Shown here piece by piece: positions 29,001-37,860 of a stretch of DNA of 64,000 bases (its first letter is position 1; each line of letters begins with the position of its first letter). The notes below the pieces were generated by a model, which was given only the letters and a program-made list of their open reading frames with translations, had not been told where the DNA came from and did no database searches. A program made the position numbers and the translations under genes. Source of the stretch: Terracoccus luteus (GTDB lineage: Bacteria; Actinomycetota; Actinomycetes; Actinomycetales; Dermatophilaceae); NCBI RefSeq assembly GCF_003635045.1, contig NZ_RBXT01000001.1, forward strand, positions 1,612,001 through 1,676,000, in the 5' to 3' direction.

Positions 29001-29040
29001 GCCGTCACCCTACTGAGCCTTCCAGGGCCCCCGACGCGCA

Positions 29041-29074
29041 GGACCGCCCGGTGCGCGTGCGCACCGGGCGGTCC
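29041..29074 (-). terminator. Terminator of the SPFH-NfeD operon
   Basis: A perfect 16-bp stem (29041-29056 with 29059-29074, starting GGACCGCCCGGTGCGC) with a 2-nt centre lies about 70 bp downstream of the SPFH gene stop codon. Confidence 0.7.
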
Positions 29075-29141
29075 CGTGGGTGTTCGGTGGGTATCCGGTG
29101 GGTGTACCGCGCCCTGTCTCCCGGGCCGGATGCCGGTGGGC

Positions 29142-30383
29142 TCAGCCCCGCTGACCCTGACCGTCCGCCGTGGGGTTCTCGGGCAGGTCGACGACGGGGG
29201 CGTCGTCGGGGACCATGCCACCGTCGCCCGCCCCGGGCGAGACGGGCGGGGCCGAAGAGCCGGACCGGGCCAGCCGCGACGGGTCGACCGTCGTCATGGG
29301 GGAGGCCGGTGCGACGTCGGCCGCGCCACCTCGGACGGGCTGCGCCCGACCGACCGGAGCGGCGTGCTCCGTCGACTCGGCGCTGGCCTGGGCGGCCTGT
29401 CCGCGGGCCTCGGCGAGGGCCTTGGCCGGGTCCTCGAGCACCGTCTCCGCGAAGGCGTTGTCGTGGTCGTCGCCGGTGTCGAGCCACTGCTCGTCGTCAC
29501 CGGAGGGCGCCTGCTCCTGGCCGCCCAGCGCGGTGCCGATGCCCTTGAGGGCGTCGGTCAGCTCGGACGGGATGATCCACATCTTGTTCGAGTCGCCCCG
29601 GGCGAGCTGGGGCAGCACCTGGAGGTACTGGTAGGCGAGCAGCTTCTGGGTGGGCTTGCCGCGGTGGATGGCGGCGAACACCTGCTGGATGGCACGGGCC
29701 TGGCCCTGGGCCTCGAGGATGCGGGCCTGCGCCGAACCCTCGGCGCGAAGGATCTGGCTCTGCTTCTCGCCCTCGGCCGTGAGGATGGCCGACTGCTTGA
29801 AGCCCTCGGCCGTGAGGATCGCGGCGCGACGGTCACGCTCGGCGCGCATCTGCTTCTCCATCGTCTCCTGCACCGAGTGGGGCGGGTCGATGGCCTTGAG
29901 CTCGACGCGGTTGACGCGGATGCCCCACTTGCCGGTGGCCTCGTCGAGCACCCCGCGCAGCTGGCCGTTGATCTGGTCACGGCTGGTGAGGGCCTGCTCG
30001 AGGTCGAGCGAGCCGATGACGTTGCGCAGCGTGGTGACGGTCAGCTGCTCGATGCCCTGGATGAAGTTGGCGATCTCGTAGACGGCCGCCTTGGCGTCGG
30101 TCACCGAGTAGTAGATGACGGTGTCGATGTTGACGACGAGGTTGTCGCTCGTGATGACGGGCTGCGGCGGGAAGGTGACGACCTGCTCACGCAGGTCGAT
30201 GTTGGCGCGCACCTTGTCGACGAACGGGATGAGGAAGTGGATGCCCGCCGTCAACGTCTTGTTGTAGCCACCGAGGCGCTCGATGATCTGGGCGGTCTGC
30301 TGCGGCACGATGCGCACCGTGCGCAGCACGATGACGAGCGCCACGACGATGAGCAGCAGCGGGATGATGAGGACCGGGTCCAC
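29142..30383 (-). CDS. SPFH/Band 7 (stomatin-like, QmcA) protein
   Basis: This 413-residue protein has one N-terminal membrane helix (PVLIIPLLLIVVALVIVLRTV), a Band 7 domain (IVPQQTAQIIERLGGYNKTLTAGIHFLIPFVDKV to about residue 200), an Ala/Glu-rich coiled coil (AILTAEGFKQSAILTAEGEKQ) and a disordered Ala/Pro tail of some 130 residues. It should oligomerise on the membrane as a scaffold. The GTG at 30381-30383 is chosen for its AGGGAG Shine-Dalgarno and because it opens just before the helix. The NfeD gene lies 92 bp upstream on the same strand, the classic stomatin-NfeD operon. Confidence 0.92.
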   Translation of the reverse strand: MDPVLIIPLLLIVVALVIVLRTVRIVPQQTAQIIERLGGYNKTLTAGIHFLIPFVDKVRANIDLREQVVTFPPQPVITSDNLVVNIDTVIYYSVTDAKAAVYEIANFIQGIEQLTVTTLRNVIGSLDLEQALTSRDQINGQLRGVLDEATGKWGIRVNRVELKAIDPPHSVQETMEKQMRAERDRRAAILTAEGFKQSAILTAEGEKQSQILRAEGSAQARILEAQGQARAIQQVFAAIHRGKPTQKLLAYQYLQVLPQLARGDSNKMWIIPSELTDALKGIGTALGGQEQAPSGDDEQWLDTGDDHDNAFAETVLEDPAKALAEARGQAAQASAESTEHAAPVGRAQPVRGGAADVAPASPMTTVDPSRLARSGSSAPPVSPGAGDGGMVPDDAPVVDLPENPTADGQGQRG

Positions 30384-30475
30384 GTGGTTCTCCCTGTTCT
30401 CCGCGACCCCTGATCGCGGGTGGGTGGGTGGCGCACCGGTCGGCACGCCGGAGGGCTTGAGGAGGGGGACGCCCC

Positions 30476-30931
30476 TCAGCGGTCGATGGCGGGCACGCGG
30501 CTGACGACCGCGGTGGCGCCGTCGATGCGGTCGACGACGACCTCCTCGCCCGGCTCGATCGTGCCGGCGGCGGTACGGGCGGTCCACGTCTCACCGGCGA
30601 GCTTCACGGTGCCCGACGCGTCGCTGACGCGGTCGATGACGACGGCCGAGCGACCGAGGTTGGCCGAGACCCCCATGTGGTGGTCGAAGCGGCTGGCGAA
30701 GCGGCGCTTGAGGTAGGGCCGGACCGTGAAGAGCAGGCCGACCGCGACGACGGCCGCGACGACGGCCTGCACGGCGAACGGCGCACCCAGCGCGGAGGCG
30801 ACCGAGCCGCCCAGCGCCCCGCCGGCGAGCATGAGGAAGACGAAGTCGACGGTCGCGGCCTCGACGGCGACGAGCACCAGTGCGATCCCCAGCCAGACGA
30901 GCCAGATGTGTGAGTCGAACACCGTTGCCAC
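30476..30931 (-). CDS. NfeD-family membrane protein (short form)
   Basis: This 151-residue protein has two or three N-terminal membrane segments (WLVWLGIALVLVAVEAATVDFVFLMLAGG and VQAVVAAVVAVGLLFTV) and a C-terminal OB-fold domain (GRSAVVIDRVSDASGTVKLAGETWTART, EPGEEVVVDRIDGATAVV). It lacks the serine protease domain of long NfeD proteins. It is the usual partner of the SPFH protein encoded downstream and may modulate membrane microdomains. The start is GTG at 30929-30931 with GAAAGG upstream. Confidence 0.9.
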   Translation of the reverse strand: MATVFDSHIWLVWLGIALVLVAVEAATVDFVFLMLAGGALGGSVASALGAPFAVQAVVAAVVAVGLLFTVRPYLKRRFASRFDHHMGVSANLGRSAVVIDRVSDASGTVKLAGETWTARTAAGTIEPGEEVVVDRIDGATAVVSRVPAIDR

Positions 30932-31095
30932 CGTTGCCTTTCACGGGGCGTCGACGGATCTCGCCGTACGCGCCTTACCTGTCAGACGTTCGACAGTCTC
31001 TCTCAGTTCCCCCACAGGGGGACCCGCTCCGTGCAGATGTCGGGTGACGGTGCGGTCACGTCTCGCGTACCCACCCGAGGCAGCCCTGACCGGGG

Positions 31096-31881
31096 TCAGA
31101 CGCGGGCGCGGGCGGCCCACCGCTCCCCGTGCTGCTCGAGAACGAGGGGCAGCCCGAAGGTCTCGGACAGGTTCTCCTCGGTGAGGGCCAGGCCGATCGG
31201 GCCGGCGGCGACGACCCGGCCACCGCGCAGCATGAGCACATCGGTGAACGACGGGGGGATCTCCTCGACGTGGTGGGTGACGAGCACGAGCGCCGGGGCC
31301 TCGGTGTCGGCGGCGAGGTCGCCGAGCCGGCGAACGAGGTCCTCGCGGCCACCGAGGTCGAGGCCGGCGGCCGGCTCGTCGAGCAGCATGAGCTCGGGGT
31401 CGGTCATGAGCGCGCGGGCGATCTGGACGCGCTTGCGCTCGCCCTCGCTCAGGGTGCCGTAGCGACGGTCGGCGAGGTGCTGGGCGCCGAGGGTGGCGAG
31501 CAGCGTCATGGCCCGCACGTAGTCGGTGTGGTCGTAGCTCTCGCGCCAGCGCCCGACGATGCCGTAGGAGGCGGTGACGACGACGTTGCCGACGAGCTCG
31601 TCGGGCGGGATGCGCTCGGCCATGGCCGCGCTGGCCAGGCCGATGCGCGGGCGCAGCTCGAAGACGTCGACGGCGCCGAGCACCTCGCCGAGCACGCCGA
31701 CGACGCCCGTCGTGGGGTGCATGCGGGCCGCGGCCAGCTGCAGCAGCGTCGTCTTTCCTGCGCCGTTCGGGCCCAGGACGACCCACCGCTCGCCCTCCTC
31801 GACCTCCCACGTCACGTCGTCGAGCAGCAGCGACCGGCCGCGCTTGACCGTCACTCCGGCGAGGGCGAGGACGTCACTCAT
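31096..31881 (-). CDS. Orphan ABC transporter ATP-binding protein
   Basis: This 261-residue ABC ATPase has Walker A GPNGAGKTT, signature LSEGERKRVQIARAL, Walker B LMLLDEPAAGLD and the H-loop LVTHHVEEIP. No permease or binding protein gene is adjacent, so the substrate is unknown. The domain is single, without a second ATPase as in ModF or ABC-F proteins. TAGGGT (31888-31893, minus strand) lies 6 nt before the ATG, suggesting its own leaderless promoter. Confidence 0.88.
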   Translation of the reverse strand: MSDVLALAGVTVKRGRSLLLDDVTWEVEEGERWVVLGPNGAGKTTLLQLAAARMHPTTGVVGVLGEVLGAVDVFELRPRIGLASAAMAERIPPDELVGNVVVTASYGIVGRWRESYDHTDYVRAMTLLATLGAQHLADRRYGTLSEGERKRVQIARALMTDPELMLLDEPAAGLDLGGREDLVRRLGDLAADTEAPALVLVTHHVEEIPPSFTDVLMLRGGRVVAAGPIGLALTEENLSETFGLPLVLEQHGERWAARARV

Positions 31882-32012
31882 GGTGCGACCCTATGGCACC
31901 CCTCCACCCGCCCCGCGGCCACCGCGCGGGCTCGACGCGCACGTGCGCGTCGAGCGCGGTCGCAGGCCGGTGCGCGTCCGACCGCGCGGTCGGGCCGCCC
32001 TACGATGGAGGG

Positions 32013-32777
32013 ATGCCCGAGCTGCCCGCGTCGGTCCGCCTCGCACTGTGGATGACGCACTCGTGGAACGGCGGACCGTCGACGATCGAGGCCCTGACCC
32101 GCTCCTTCCCCGACCTCGACCACGTCGCCGGCGACCTCACCCGCCTCGACACCTGGCGCGACCTCGGCGAGCGGGCGCTCTTCGTCGCCCTCCCCCGCCC
32201 CGGTGACGTCAGCCGGATGCCGCCCGGCTCGGTCGCGGCCGCCGCCGAGGCCACCGACGCGGGCGAGTGCGTCTTCGTCGCCGGCATCGGGGGCGTCCTC
32301 GTGCCGCGCCTCAGCGAGTTCGGGCCGGAGAACGACACCGGCACCCGCGTCGACTGGAGCGCCCACGAGGCCGACCCCGTCCCCCGTCACCGCCTCGAGA
32401 TGCTCGACCTGCGCCAGGTGCACCGCACCCTGCTCGCGGCCATGGCCTCGCACGCCGACCACTTCGAGCGGGTCGGCGGCGCCCCGTGGGGCCCGGGCAC
32501 GCGATCGGAGGTCGAGGTGGGCACCGAGGCCCGCAGCTGGGGCGTACCGCCCGCGACGCCGGCCCGGCCGCTGCACACGATGGCGCTCGCCGCCTCCGTC
32601 TCGCGCATCGCGGACCGCACGGCGGGCCTGCGGGGGCTCGGCTCCGGCGGTCTCGACGCCGCCACCGCCACGTCGCGCGGGATGCTGCTGCGCTCGCTCG
32701 CTGCCGACGCCGACGACGCGCTCACCGACGCCACGAACATCGCCGTCATGACGCTGGCGGGCTGGCGGCCGGCCTGA
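32013..32777 (+). CDS. Hypothetical actinobacterial protein
   Basis: I do not recognise this 254-residue protein. It is soluble, with no signal peptide or membrane helix, acidic, and rich in Ala and Asp. The N-terminal LPASVRLALWMTHSWNGG and the LPRPGDVSRMPPGS segment look conserved in style, and a central FVAGIGGVLVPRLSEFGP stretch is the most hydrophobic part. The start ATG follows TACGAT (32001-32006) by 6 nt. Codon use is like that of its neighbours, so it is a resident gene. The ORF is bounded by the ABC ATPase gene upstream (divergent) and a convergent small gene downstream. Confidence 0.7.
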   Translation: MPELPASVRLALWMTHSWNGGPSTIEALTRSFPDLDHVAGDLTRLDTWRDLGERALFVALPRPGDVSRMPPGSVAAAAEATDAGECVFVAGIGGVLVPRLSEFGPENDTGTRVDWSAHEADPVPRHRLEMLDLRQVHRTLLAAMASHADHFERVGGAPWGPGTRSEVEVGTEARSWGVPPATPARPLHTMALAASVSRIADRTAGLRGLGSGGLDAATATSRGMLLRSLAADADDALTDATNIAVMTLAGWRPA

Positions 32778-32848
32778 CCCGACCTCCCGCCAGCAATGCG
32801 TACGAGCGGCGCGTCGCCGGAACGGGAAGGGGGCGGGGCCGCGGCGAC

Positions 32849-33268
32849 CTACGCGCCGGGCTCCCCGGCATCCTCACGACGGCGCAGCAGCGCCCGCGCG
32901 TAGGCCCGCTCGGCGTCGATGTCGACGCACCGCTCCACCTCGCCGGACGTGAGGCGTAGCGACACGACGAAGCCCCCCTCGAGCTGTTCGAGGCCGACGA
33001 AGTGGGGGCCGAGGGCATCGCGCAGCTGGTCCTCGCGGGGCAGCCAGACGACCTTGCTCTGCTCGACGCTGTCGAGGGCCCACTCGGTCGTGCCGTTGAA
33101 GCCGAGGACGTCGCCGCCGGTGAAGTGGTGCACGTCGATGGTGAGGTCGCTGATGACGAAGACCTCCTCCTCCATGCCCGACACGGTGAGGACGAACCGG
33201 TCGCCGCGGGACGGCTTCCACTCGGGGCCGGTGTCGGCGAGGCGGCGGGCGAGCTCGATGGACAGCAT
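32849..33268 (-). CDS. Small conserved actinobacterial protein (mislabelled CpaE in some annotations)
   Basis: This 139-residue protein begins MLSIELARRLADTGPEWKPSRGDRFVL and contains FVISDLTIDVH and GFNGTTEWALDSVEQSKVVWLPREDQLRDALG, which I recognise as a conserved actinobacterial family sometimes named pilus assembly protein CpaE. It has no ATPase or receiver motif, so that name is unsupported. It looks like a compact alpha/beta protein of unknown role. It is divergent from the PIG-L deacetylase with 46 bp between them. Confidence 0.7.
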   Translation of the reverse strand: MLSIELARRLADTGPEWKPSRGDRFVLTVSGMEEEVFVISDLTIDVHHFTGGDVLGFNGTTEWALDSVEQSKVVWLPREDQLRDALGPHFVGLEQLEGGFVVSLRLTSGEVERCVDIDAERAYARALLRRREDAGEPGA

Positions 33269-33314
33269 GGGTCCATCTTCACCCCGCGACGGCCGACGCT
33301 GCTTGGATGGCGCC

Positions 33315-34121
33315 ATGACGAGCGAGAGCCGGGCCGACGGGCGCAGTGAGGCGAACGGGACGAGCGGCACTGAGGGCGCTGGCGACGCGGGCCGGCCGGG
33401 CGGTGTGCTCACCGCGCTCGACGACTCGGGCGTCGAGCGGGTGCTGTGCGTCGCCGCGCACCCTGACGACCTCGAGTACGGGGCGGCCGCGGCGGTCGAC
33501 CGCTGGACCAGGGCCGGCAAGACGGTGACGTACCTGCTCGTCACCCGCGGCGAGGCCGGCATCGACACGATGCACCCCGACGAGTCGGGGCCGGTGCGCG
33601 AGCAGGAGGAGCGCGACGGCGCGGCCGAGGTCGGGGTGACGGTCGTCGAGTTCCTCGACGGGTTCGCCGACGGCACGGTGGAGCACTCCCTCGACCTGCG
33701 CCGGGCCATCGCCCGCGAGATCCGGGTCCGGCGACCCGACCTCATCGTCTCGCTCACCCACGCCGACCAGTTCGCCGGTGGCGGCGTCAACCAGGCCGAC
33801 CACCGGGCTGTCGGCCTCGCGGTGGTCGACGCGCGGGCCGACGCCGGCAACCGCTGGATCTTCCCCGAGCTCGTCGAGGAGGGCCACGAGCCCTGGTCGG
33901 CGCCGCAGGTCTTCGTCACCGCCGACCCCGCCCCCACCCACGTCGTCGATGTGTCCGGTCACCTCGAGGCGGCCGTGCGGTCGCTCGCCGCCCACGCCCG
34001 CTACCTCGAGGCGCTCGGCCCCGACTACCCCTCGCCCCGCGAGCTGCTCACCGGCATCCTCGACGGTCGCGCCGCGGGGAGGGAGTCCGGGCACGCCCTG
34101 GCGGGGCGGCTGCTCGGCTGA
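33315..34121 (+). CDS. PIG-L family N-acetylglucosaminyl deacetylase
   Basis: This 268-residue zinc deacetylase of the LmbE/PIG-L fold has the zinc motif AHPDDLE at residues 49-55 and the third His in VNQADHRAVG. The family includes MshB and Mca of mycothiol metabolism, but several other members exist per genome, so the substrate is not assigned. Residues 1-30 are a disordered Gly/Ser/Glu extension. The ATG at 33315 follows TTGGAT, an imperfect -10, by 6 nt. A longer frame beginning at 32919 overlaps the opposite gene and is rejected. Confidence 0.85.
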   Translation: MTSESRADGRSEANGTSGTEGAGDAGRPGGVLTALDDSGVERVLCVAAHPDDLEYGAAAAVDRWTRAGKTVTYLLVTRGEAGIDTMHPDESGPVREQEERDGAAEVGVTVVEFLDGFADGTVEHSLDLRRAIAREIRVRRPDLIVSLTHADQFAGGGVNQADHRAVGLAVVDARADAGNRWIFPELVEEGHEPWSAPQVFVTADPAPTHVVDVSGHLEAAVRSLAAHARYLEALGPDYPSPRELLTGILDGRAAGRESGHALAGRLLG

Positions 34122-34166
34122 GACGTCAAGTGCCAGTAGACGCCCGACCCGGCCGGGTCGCCGGCG

Positions 34167-35372
34167 TCAGGACCCGAGCACCTGCCGGTAGACCTCGAGC
34201 GTGCGGTCACCGATGGTCGACCACGAGAACGACTCGACGGCCCGGGTGCGGCCGGCCCGGCCGAACGCCGCGGCGCGGTCGGCGTCGGACACGGCGTCGG
34301 TGAGGGCGGCGGCCAGGTCGGCGACGAAGGCGTCGGGGTCGACGGGGGTTCCGGTGCCGTCCTGGACCTGCTCGATGGGAACGAGCCAGCCCGTCTCGCC
34401 GTCGACGACGACCTCGGGGATGCCGCCGGTCGCCGTCGCGACGACGGGCAGCTCGCACGCCATCGCCTCGAGGTTGACGATGCCGAGCGGCTCGTAGACG
34501 GAGGGGCACGCGAAGACGGTGCCGTGGCTGAGAAGCGAGACCACCTCGGCCCGGGGCAGCATGTCGGCGATCCACACGACGCCCTCGGGGCGTGATCGCC
34601 GCAGCTCGGCCATGAGCCCCTCGACCTCGGCGAGGATCTCGGGGGTGTCGGGCGCGCCGGCGCAGAGCACGAGCTGCACCTCGGGCGGCAGCTCGGCGCA
34701 GGCGCGCAGCAGGTAGGGCAGGCCCTTCTGACGGGTGATGCGGCCGACGAACACGACCGACGGACGGTCGGGGTCGATGCCGTGCCGCTCGACGGTGCGG
34801 CGGGCCTCGTCGCTGCGGTCGGCCTGCCACAGCTGCGAGTCGATCCCGTTGTGCACGACGTGGACCCGCTCCGGGTCGAGCGTCGGGTAGCTGCGCAGGA
34901 TGTCCTCGCGCATGCCCGCGCTCACGGCGACGACGGCGGCCGCCCCCTCGTACGAGGTGCGTTCGGCGAACGAGCTGACGCGGTAGCCACCGCCGAGCTG
35001 CTCGGCCTTCCACGGTCGCATGGGCTCGAGGGAGTGGGCCGTGACGACGTGCGGCATGCCGCCGAGCAGCGAGGCGAGGTGCCCGCCGAGGTTGGCGTAC
35101 CACGTGTGCGAGTGCACGATGTCGGCGCCGACGCAGTCGCCGGCCATCGTCAGGTCGACCCCGAGCGTGCGCAGCGCCGCGTTCGCGTCGGCGAGGTCGG
35201 GCAGGTCGGCGTAGGCGGTCGTGCCCGCCTCGTCGCGTGGCTCGCCGAAGCAGCGCACCTGCACGTCGAGGTCGCCGCGCTCGCGCAGGGCGCGCACGAG
35301 CTCGGCCACATGGACTCCCGCTCCTCCGTAGATGGCCGGCGGGTACTCCTTGCTGAGAATGTCGACGCGCAC
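34167..35372 (-). CDS. glgA: Glycogen synthase / maltose-1-phosphate synthase (GT4, GlgA/GlgM type)
   Basis: This 401-residue GT-B glycosyltransferase of the actinobacterial GT4 glycogen synthase family begins VRVDILSKEYPPAIYGGAGVHVAELVRAL. It has the HSHTWYA and VVTAHSLEPMRPWK segments of the acceptor side, FVGRITRQKGLPYL in the nucleotide-sugar domain and the E-x7-E motif in CPSVYEPLGIVNLEAMACELPVVA. In mycobacteria the orthologue (Rv1212c, GlgM) makes maltose-1-phosphate from ADP-glucose. The divergent glgC makes the ADP-glucose. The GTG start has TAGGGT (35380-35385, minus strand) 7 nt upstream. Confidence 0.92.
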   Translation of the reverse strand: MRVDILSKEYPPAIYGGAGVHVAELVRALRERGDLDVQVRCFGEPRDEAGTTAYADLPDLADANAALRTLGVDLTMAGDCVGADIVHSHTWYANLGGHLASLLGGMPHVVTAHSLEPMRPWKAEQLGGGYRVSSFAERTSYEGAAAVVAVSAGMREDILRSYPTLDPERVHVVHNGIDSQLWQADRSDEARRTVERHGIDPDRPSVVFVGRITRQKGLPYLLRACAELPPEVQLVLCAGAPDTPEILAEVEGLMAELRRSRPEGVVWIADMLPRAEVVSLLSHGTVFACPSVYEPLGIVNLEAMACELPVVATATGGIPEVVVDGETGWLVPIEQVQDGTGTPVDPDAFVADLAAALTDAVSDADRAAAFGRAGRTRAVESFSWSTIGDRTLEVYRQVLGS

Positions 35373-35379
35373 GGGACCG

Positions 35380-35523
35380 ACCCTAGTGCCGGGGCGCCCT
35401 CGCCGCCGGGGTTGCACGCGCACCGTCTCGGCGGATGCCGGGTGGCCGGACGCCGCCCGCGACGCGACACGTCGGGGGGCTCGTGGGCGTGCCCTGTCGG
35501 GCGGGCCGCTGCTGCCCTAGGGT
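35380..35523. promoter_or_regulatory. Divergent glgA/glgC promoter region
   Basis: TAGGGT occurs on the minus strand at 35380-35385 (7 nt before glgA) and on the plus strand at 35518-35523 (6 nt before glgC), so both genes appear leaderless with the same -10 sequence. About 130 bp between them would hold any shared operator; one copy of the 18-bp GGATGCCG-containing repeat lies inside (35432-35449). Confidence 0.55.
35432..35449 (+). repeat. 18-bp repeat CGGATGCCGGGTGGCCGG, copy 1 (upstream of glgC)
   Basis: This copy is identical to those at 37815-37832 and 61425-61442. It lies 80 bp before the glgC start codon. Confidence 0.9.
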
Positions 35524-35529
35524 GACGGC

Positions 35530-36789
35530 ATGGCCCGACGAAGCGCACAGGCTGGTCCGAAGGTTCTCGCGATCGTGCTCGCGGGCGGTGAGGGAAAACG
35601 CTTGATGCCGTTGACCGCCGACCGCGCCAAGCCCGCGGTGCCATTCGGCGGCATCTACCGTCTGATCGACCTCGCCCTGTCGAACGTCGTCAACTCCGAG
35701 TACCGCAAGGTGGTCGTGCTGACGCAGTACAAGTCGCACAGCCTCGACGCGCACGTGACGAAGACGTGGCGCCTGTCGACGTTGCTCGGCAACTACATCA
35801 CCACGGTCCCGGCCCAGCAGCGCGTCGACAAGAACTGGTACCTCGGCAGCGCCGACGCCATCTTCCAGAGCCTCAACCTCATGCACGACGAGAAGCCCGA
35901 CATCGTCGTCGTCGTGGGCGCCGACCACGTGTACCGCATGGACTTCAGCCAGATGGTCGAGCAGCACATCGAGTCGGGCGCCGCGTGCACCGTGGCCGCG
36001 ATCCGCCAGCCCATCGCCATGGCCGACCAGTTCGGCGTCATCGAGGTCGACCCCGACGACCCGCAGCGCATCGCGGCCTTCCGCGAGAAGCCGTCCGACC
36101 CGCAGGGCCTGCCCGACAACCCCGAAGAGATCCTCGCCTCGATGGGCAACTACGTCTTCACCGCCTCGGCACTCGAGGAGGCGGTCAAGCGCGACCACGA
36201 CCGCGAGGACAGCAAGAACGACATGGGCGGCGACATCGTCCCCGACTTCGTCAGCCGCGGCGAGGCCGCCGTGTACGACTTCGGCGTCAACGAGGTGCCC
36301 GGCGCCACCGACCGCGACCGCGGCTACTGGCGGGACGTCGGCACCATCGAGTCGTACTACGACGCGCACATGGACCTCATCTCGATCCACCCCGTCTTCA
36401 ACCTCTACAACTACGACTGGCCGATCTACACGAGCCACAGCCCCTACCCCCCGGCGAAGTTCGTGCACGGCAGCGGCGACCGCATCGGCGAGGCGCTCAA
36501 CTCGGCCGTCTCCCCCGGCGTCGTCGTGTCGGGTGCGCACATCTACTCGTCCGTGCTGTCGCCGCTCGTGCGCGTGCACTCGTACGCGAGCATCCAGGGG
36601 TCGGTCATCCTCGACGGCGTCACCGTGCACCGGCACGCGCAGATCCGGCGGGCGATCATCGACAAGGAGGTCGTCGTGCCCGAGGGCGCCCAGATCGGCA
36701 TCGACCACGAGCACGACCGGGCCCGCGGGTTCCACGTCACCGAGACGGGGATCGTCGTCGTCGGCAAGGGCCAGACCGTCGAGCGCTGA
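35530..36789 (+). CDS. glgC: Glucose-1-phosphate adenylyltransferase GlgC
   Basis: This 419-residue enzyme makes ADP-glucose from ATP and glucose-1-phosphate, the committed step of glycogen and maltose-1-phosphate synthesis. The nucleotide-binding [26 protein letters not shown], substrate-binding GTADAIFQ-like [11 protein letters not shown] and [17 protein letters not shown] and the C-terminal left-handed beta-helix ([20 protein letters not shown]) are all present. Such enzymes are usually allosterically controlled by glycolytic intermediates. It is divergent from glgA, as are Rv1212c and Rv1213 in M. tuberculosis. Confidence 0.97.
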   Translation: MARRSAQAGPKVLAIVLAGGEGKRLMPLTADRAKPAVPFGGIYRLIDLALSNVVNSEYRKVVVLTQYKSHSLDAHVTKTWRLSTLLGNYITTVPAQQRVDKNWYLGSADAIFQSLNLMHDEKPDIVVVVGADHVYRMDFSQMVEQHIESGAACTVAAIRQPIAMADQFGVIEVDPDDPQRIAAFREKPSDPQGLPDNPEEILASMGNYVFTASALEEAVKRDHDREDSKNDMGGDIVPDFVSRGEAAVYDFGVNEVPGATDRDRGYWRDVGTIESYYDAHMDLISIHPVFNLYNYDWPIYTSHSPYPPAKFVHGSGDRIGEALNSAVSPGVVVSGAHIYSSVLSPLVRVHSYASIQGSVILDGVTVHRHAQIRRAIIDKEVVVPEGAQIGIDHEHDRARGFHVTETGIVVVGKGQTVER

Positions 36790-36808
36790 GCTCCTCCCGG
36801 TGCCGATG

Positions 36809-36844
36809 CCGGTGTCGGTGCCGCCCTCGCGGCCTCGACACCGG
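36809..36844 (+). terminator. Terminator of glgC
   Basis: CCGGTGTCG (36809-36817) pairs with CGACACCGG (36836-36844), and GCCGC/GCGGC pairs inside with loop CCTC. It starts 19 bp after the glgC stop codon. Confidence 0.6.
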
Positions 36845-36877
36845 GCGCCCGACGCCCGCCCGTCCTAGGCTGGCGGC

Positions 36878-37741
36878 ATGAGCGAGCACCCCGACGAGAC
36901 AACCGAATCCGCCCCGGCCAGCGCGGCCGACCCGAGGCCGGCCCGCGTCGGCATCCAGGTGCCGCCCCAGCACGCGTCGTACGACGACATCCGTCGGCTC
37001 GTCGCCACCCTCGAAGACCTCGGCGTCGACCTCCTCTTCAACTGGGACCACTTCTACCCGCTGAGCGGCGACCCCGACGGGCTGCACTTCGAGTGCTGGA
37101 CGATGCTCGCCGCCTGGGCCGAGGCCACCGAGCGGGTCGAGATCGGTGCGCTAGTCTCGTGCAACAGCTACCGCAACCCGAACCTGCTCGCCGACATGGC
37201 CCGCACGGTCGACCACATCAGCGACGGCCGGCTCGTGCTCGGCATCGGGTCGGGCTGGTTCGAGCGCGACTACGACGAGTACGGCTACGACTTCGGCACC
37301 GCCGGCGGCCGCCTCGACGCGCTCGACCGCGACCTGCCGGTCATCCGCGACCGGTGGAGCCGCCTCAACCCGGCGCCCACCCGCGACATCCCGATCCTCA
37401 TCGGCGGCGGGGGCGAGAAGAAGACGCTGCGCATCGTCGCCGAGCACGCGAGCATCTGGCACGGCTTCGGCGACGAGGCCCAGATCGCCCACAAGCACCG
37501 GGTGCTCGACGAGTGGTGCGCCCGTCGCGGCCGCGACCCGCTCGAGATCGAGCGCTCGGCGGGCGTCGCCTTCAAGCCCGGCCGCGACCCCGACCAGTCG
37601 GGCGACTACGCCGGCAACGCCCAGCGGCTGCACGACATCGGCACGCGGCTCTTCACGGCGAGCATCGCCCCCTCCTCGCCCGACCTCGGCCAGGTGCGCG
37701 AGCTGCTGGCCTGGCGCGACGAGGTCAACGCCCGGGCCTGA
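36878..37741 (+). CDS. LLM-class F420-dependent oxidoreductase
   Basis: This 287-residue luciferase-like protein has the short TIM-barrel form typical of F420-dependent enzymes. RVGIQVPPQHASYDDIRRLV forms strand 1, LFNWDHFYPLSGDPDG the DH/F420-contact region, and VDHISDGRLVLGIGSGWFERDYDEYGYDFGT and IPILIGGGGEKKTLRIVAEHASIWHGFGD the later strands. The substrate is unknown. TAGGCT (36866-36871) lies 6 nt before the ATG. This is the second LLM enzyme in the window. Confidence 0.88.
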   Translation: MSEHPDETTESAPASAADPRPARVGIQVPPQHASYDDIRRLVATLEDLGVDLLFNWDHFYPLSGDPDGLHFECWTMLAAWAEATERVEIGALVSCNSYRNPNLLADMARTVDHISDGRLVLGIGSGWFERDYDEYGYDFGTAGGRLDALDRDLPVIRDRWSRLNPAPTRDIPILIGGGGEKKTLRIVAEHASIWHGFGDEAQIAHKHRVLDEWCARRGRDPLEIERSAGVAFKPGRDPDQSGDYAGNAQRLHDIGTRLFTASIAPSSPDLGQVRELLAWRDEVNARA

Positions 37742-37814
37742 CCGGGCTCGACCGGGCTTCGTGGCCCACGGGGGCACCCGCCGACTCCGGTCGGGGCTCC
37801 CGTGGGTCGCATGC

Positions 37815-37832
37815 CGGATGCCGGGTGGCCGG
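37815..37832 (+). repeat. 18-bp repeat, copy 2 (upstream of serB)
   Basis: Identical to the copies at 35432-35449 and 61425-61442. It lies 28 bp before the serB start and 15 bp before its putative -10. Confidence 0.9.
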
Positions 37833-37860
37833 CCCCGCGCCCCTCACTAGCGTGTGCGGG

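Noticed and set aside
29070-29112. Tandem GTGGGTG-like repeat after the SPFH terminator
   Set aside because: The units are imperfect and few, and fit chance in a G-rich stretch.
32849-33268. Pilus assembly protein CpaE
   Set aside because: The family is sometimes given this name, but the 139-residue protein has no receiver or ATPase domain and no pilus gene is nearby.
36905-37741. glgC-linked role for the LLM oxidoreductase
   Set aside because: It has its own -10 box and a terminator lies between it and glgC, so operon membership is not supported.
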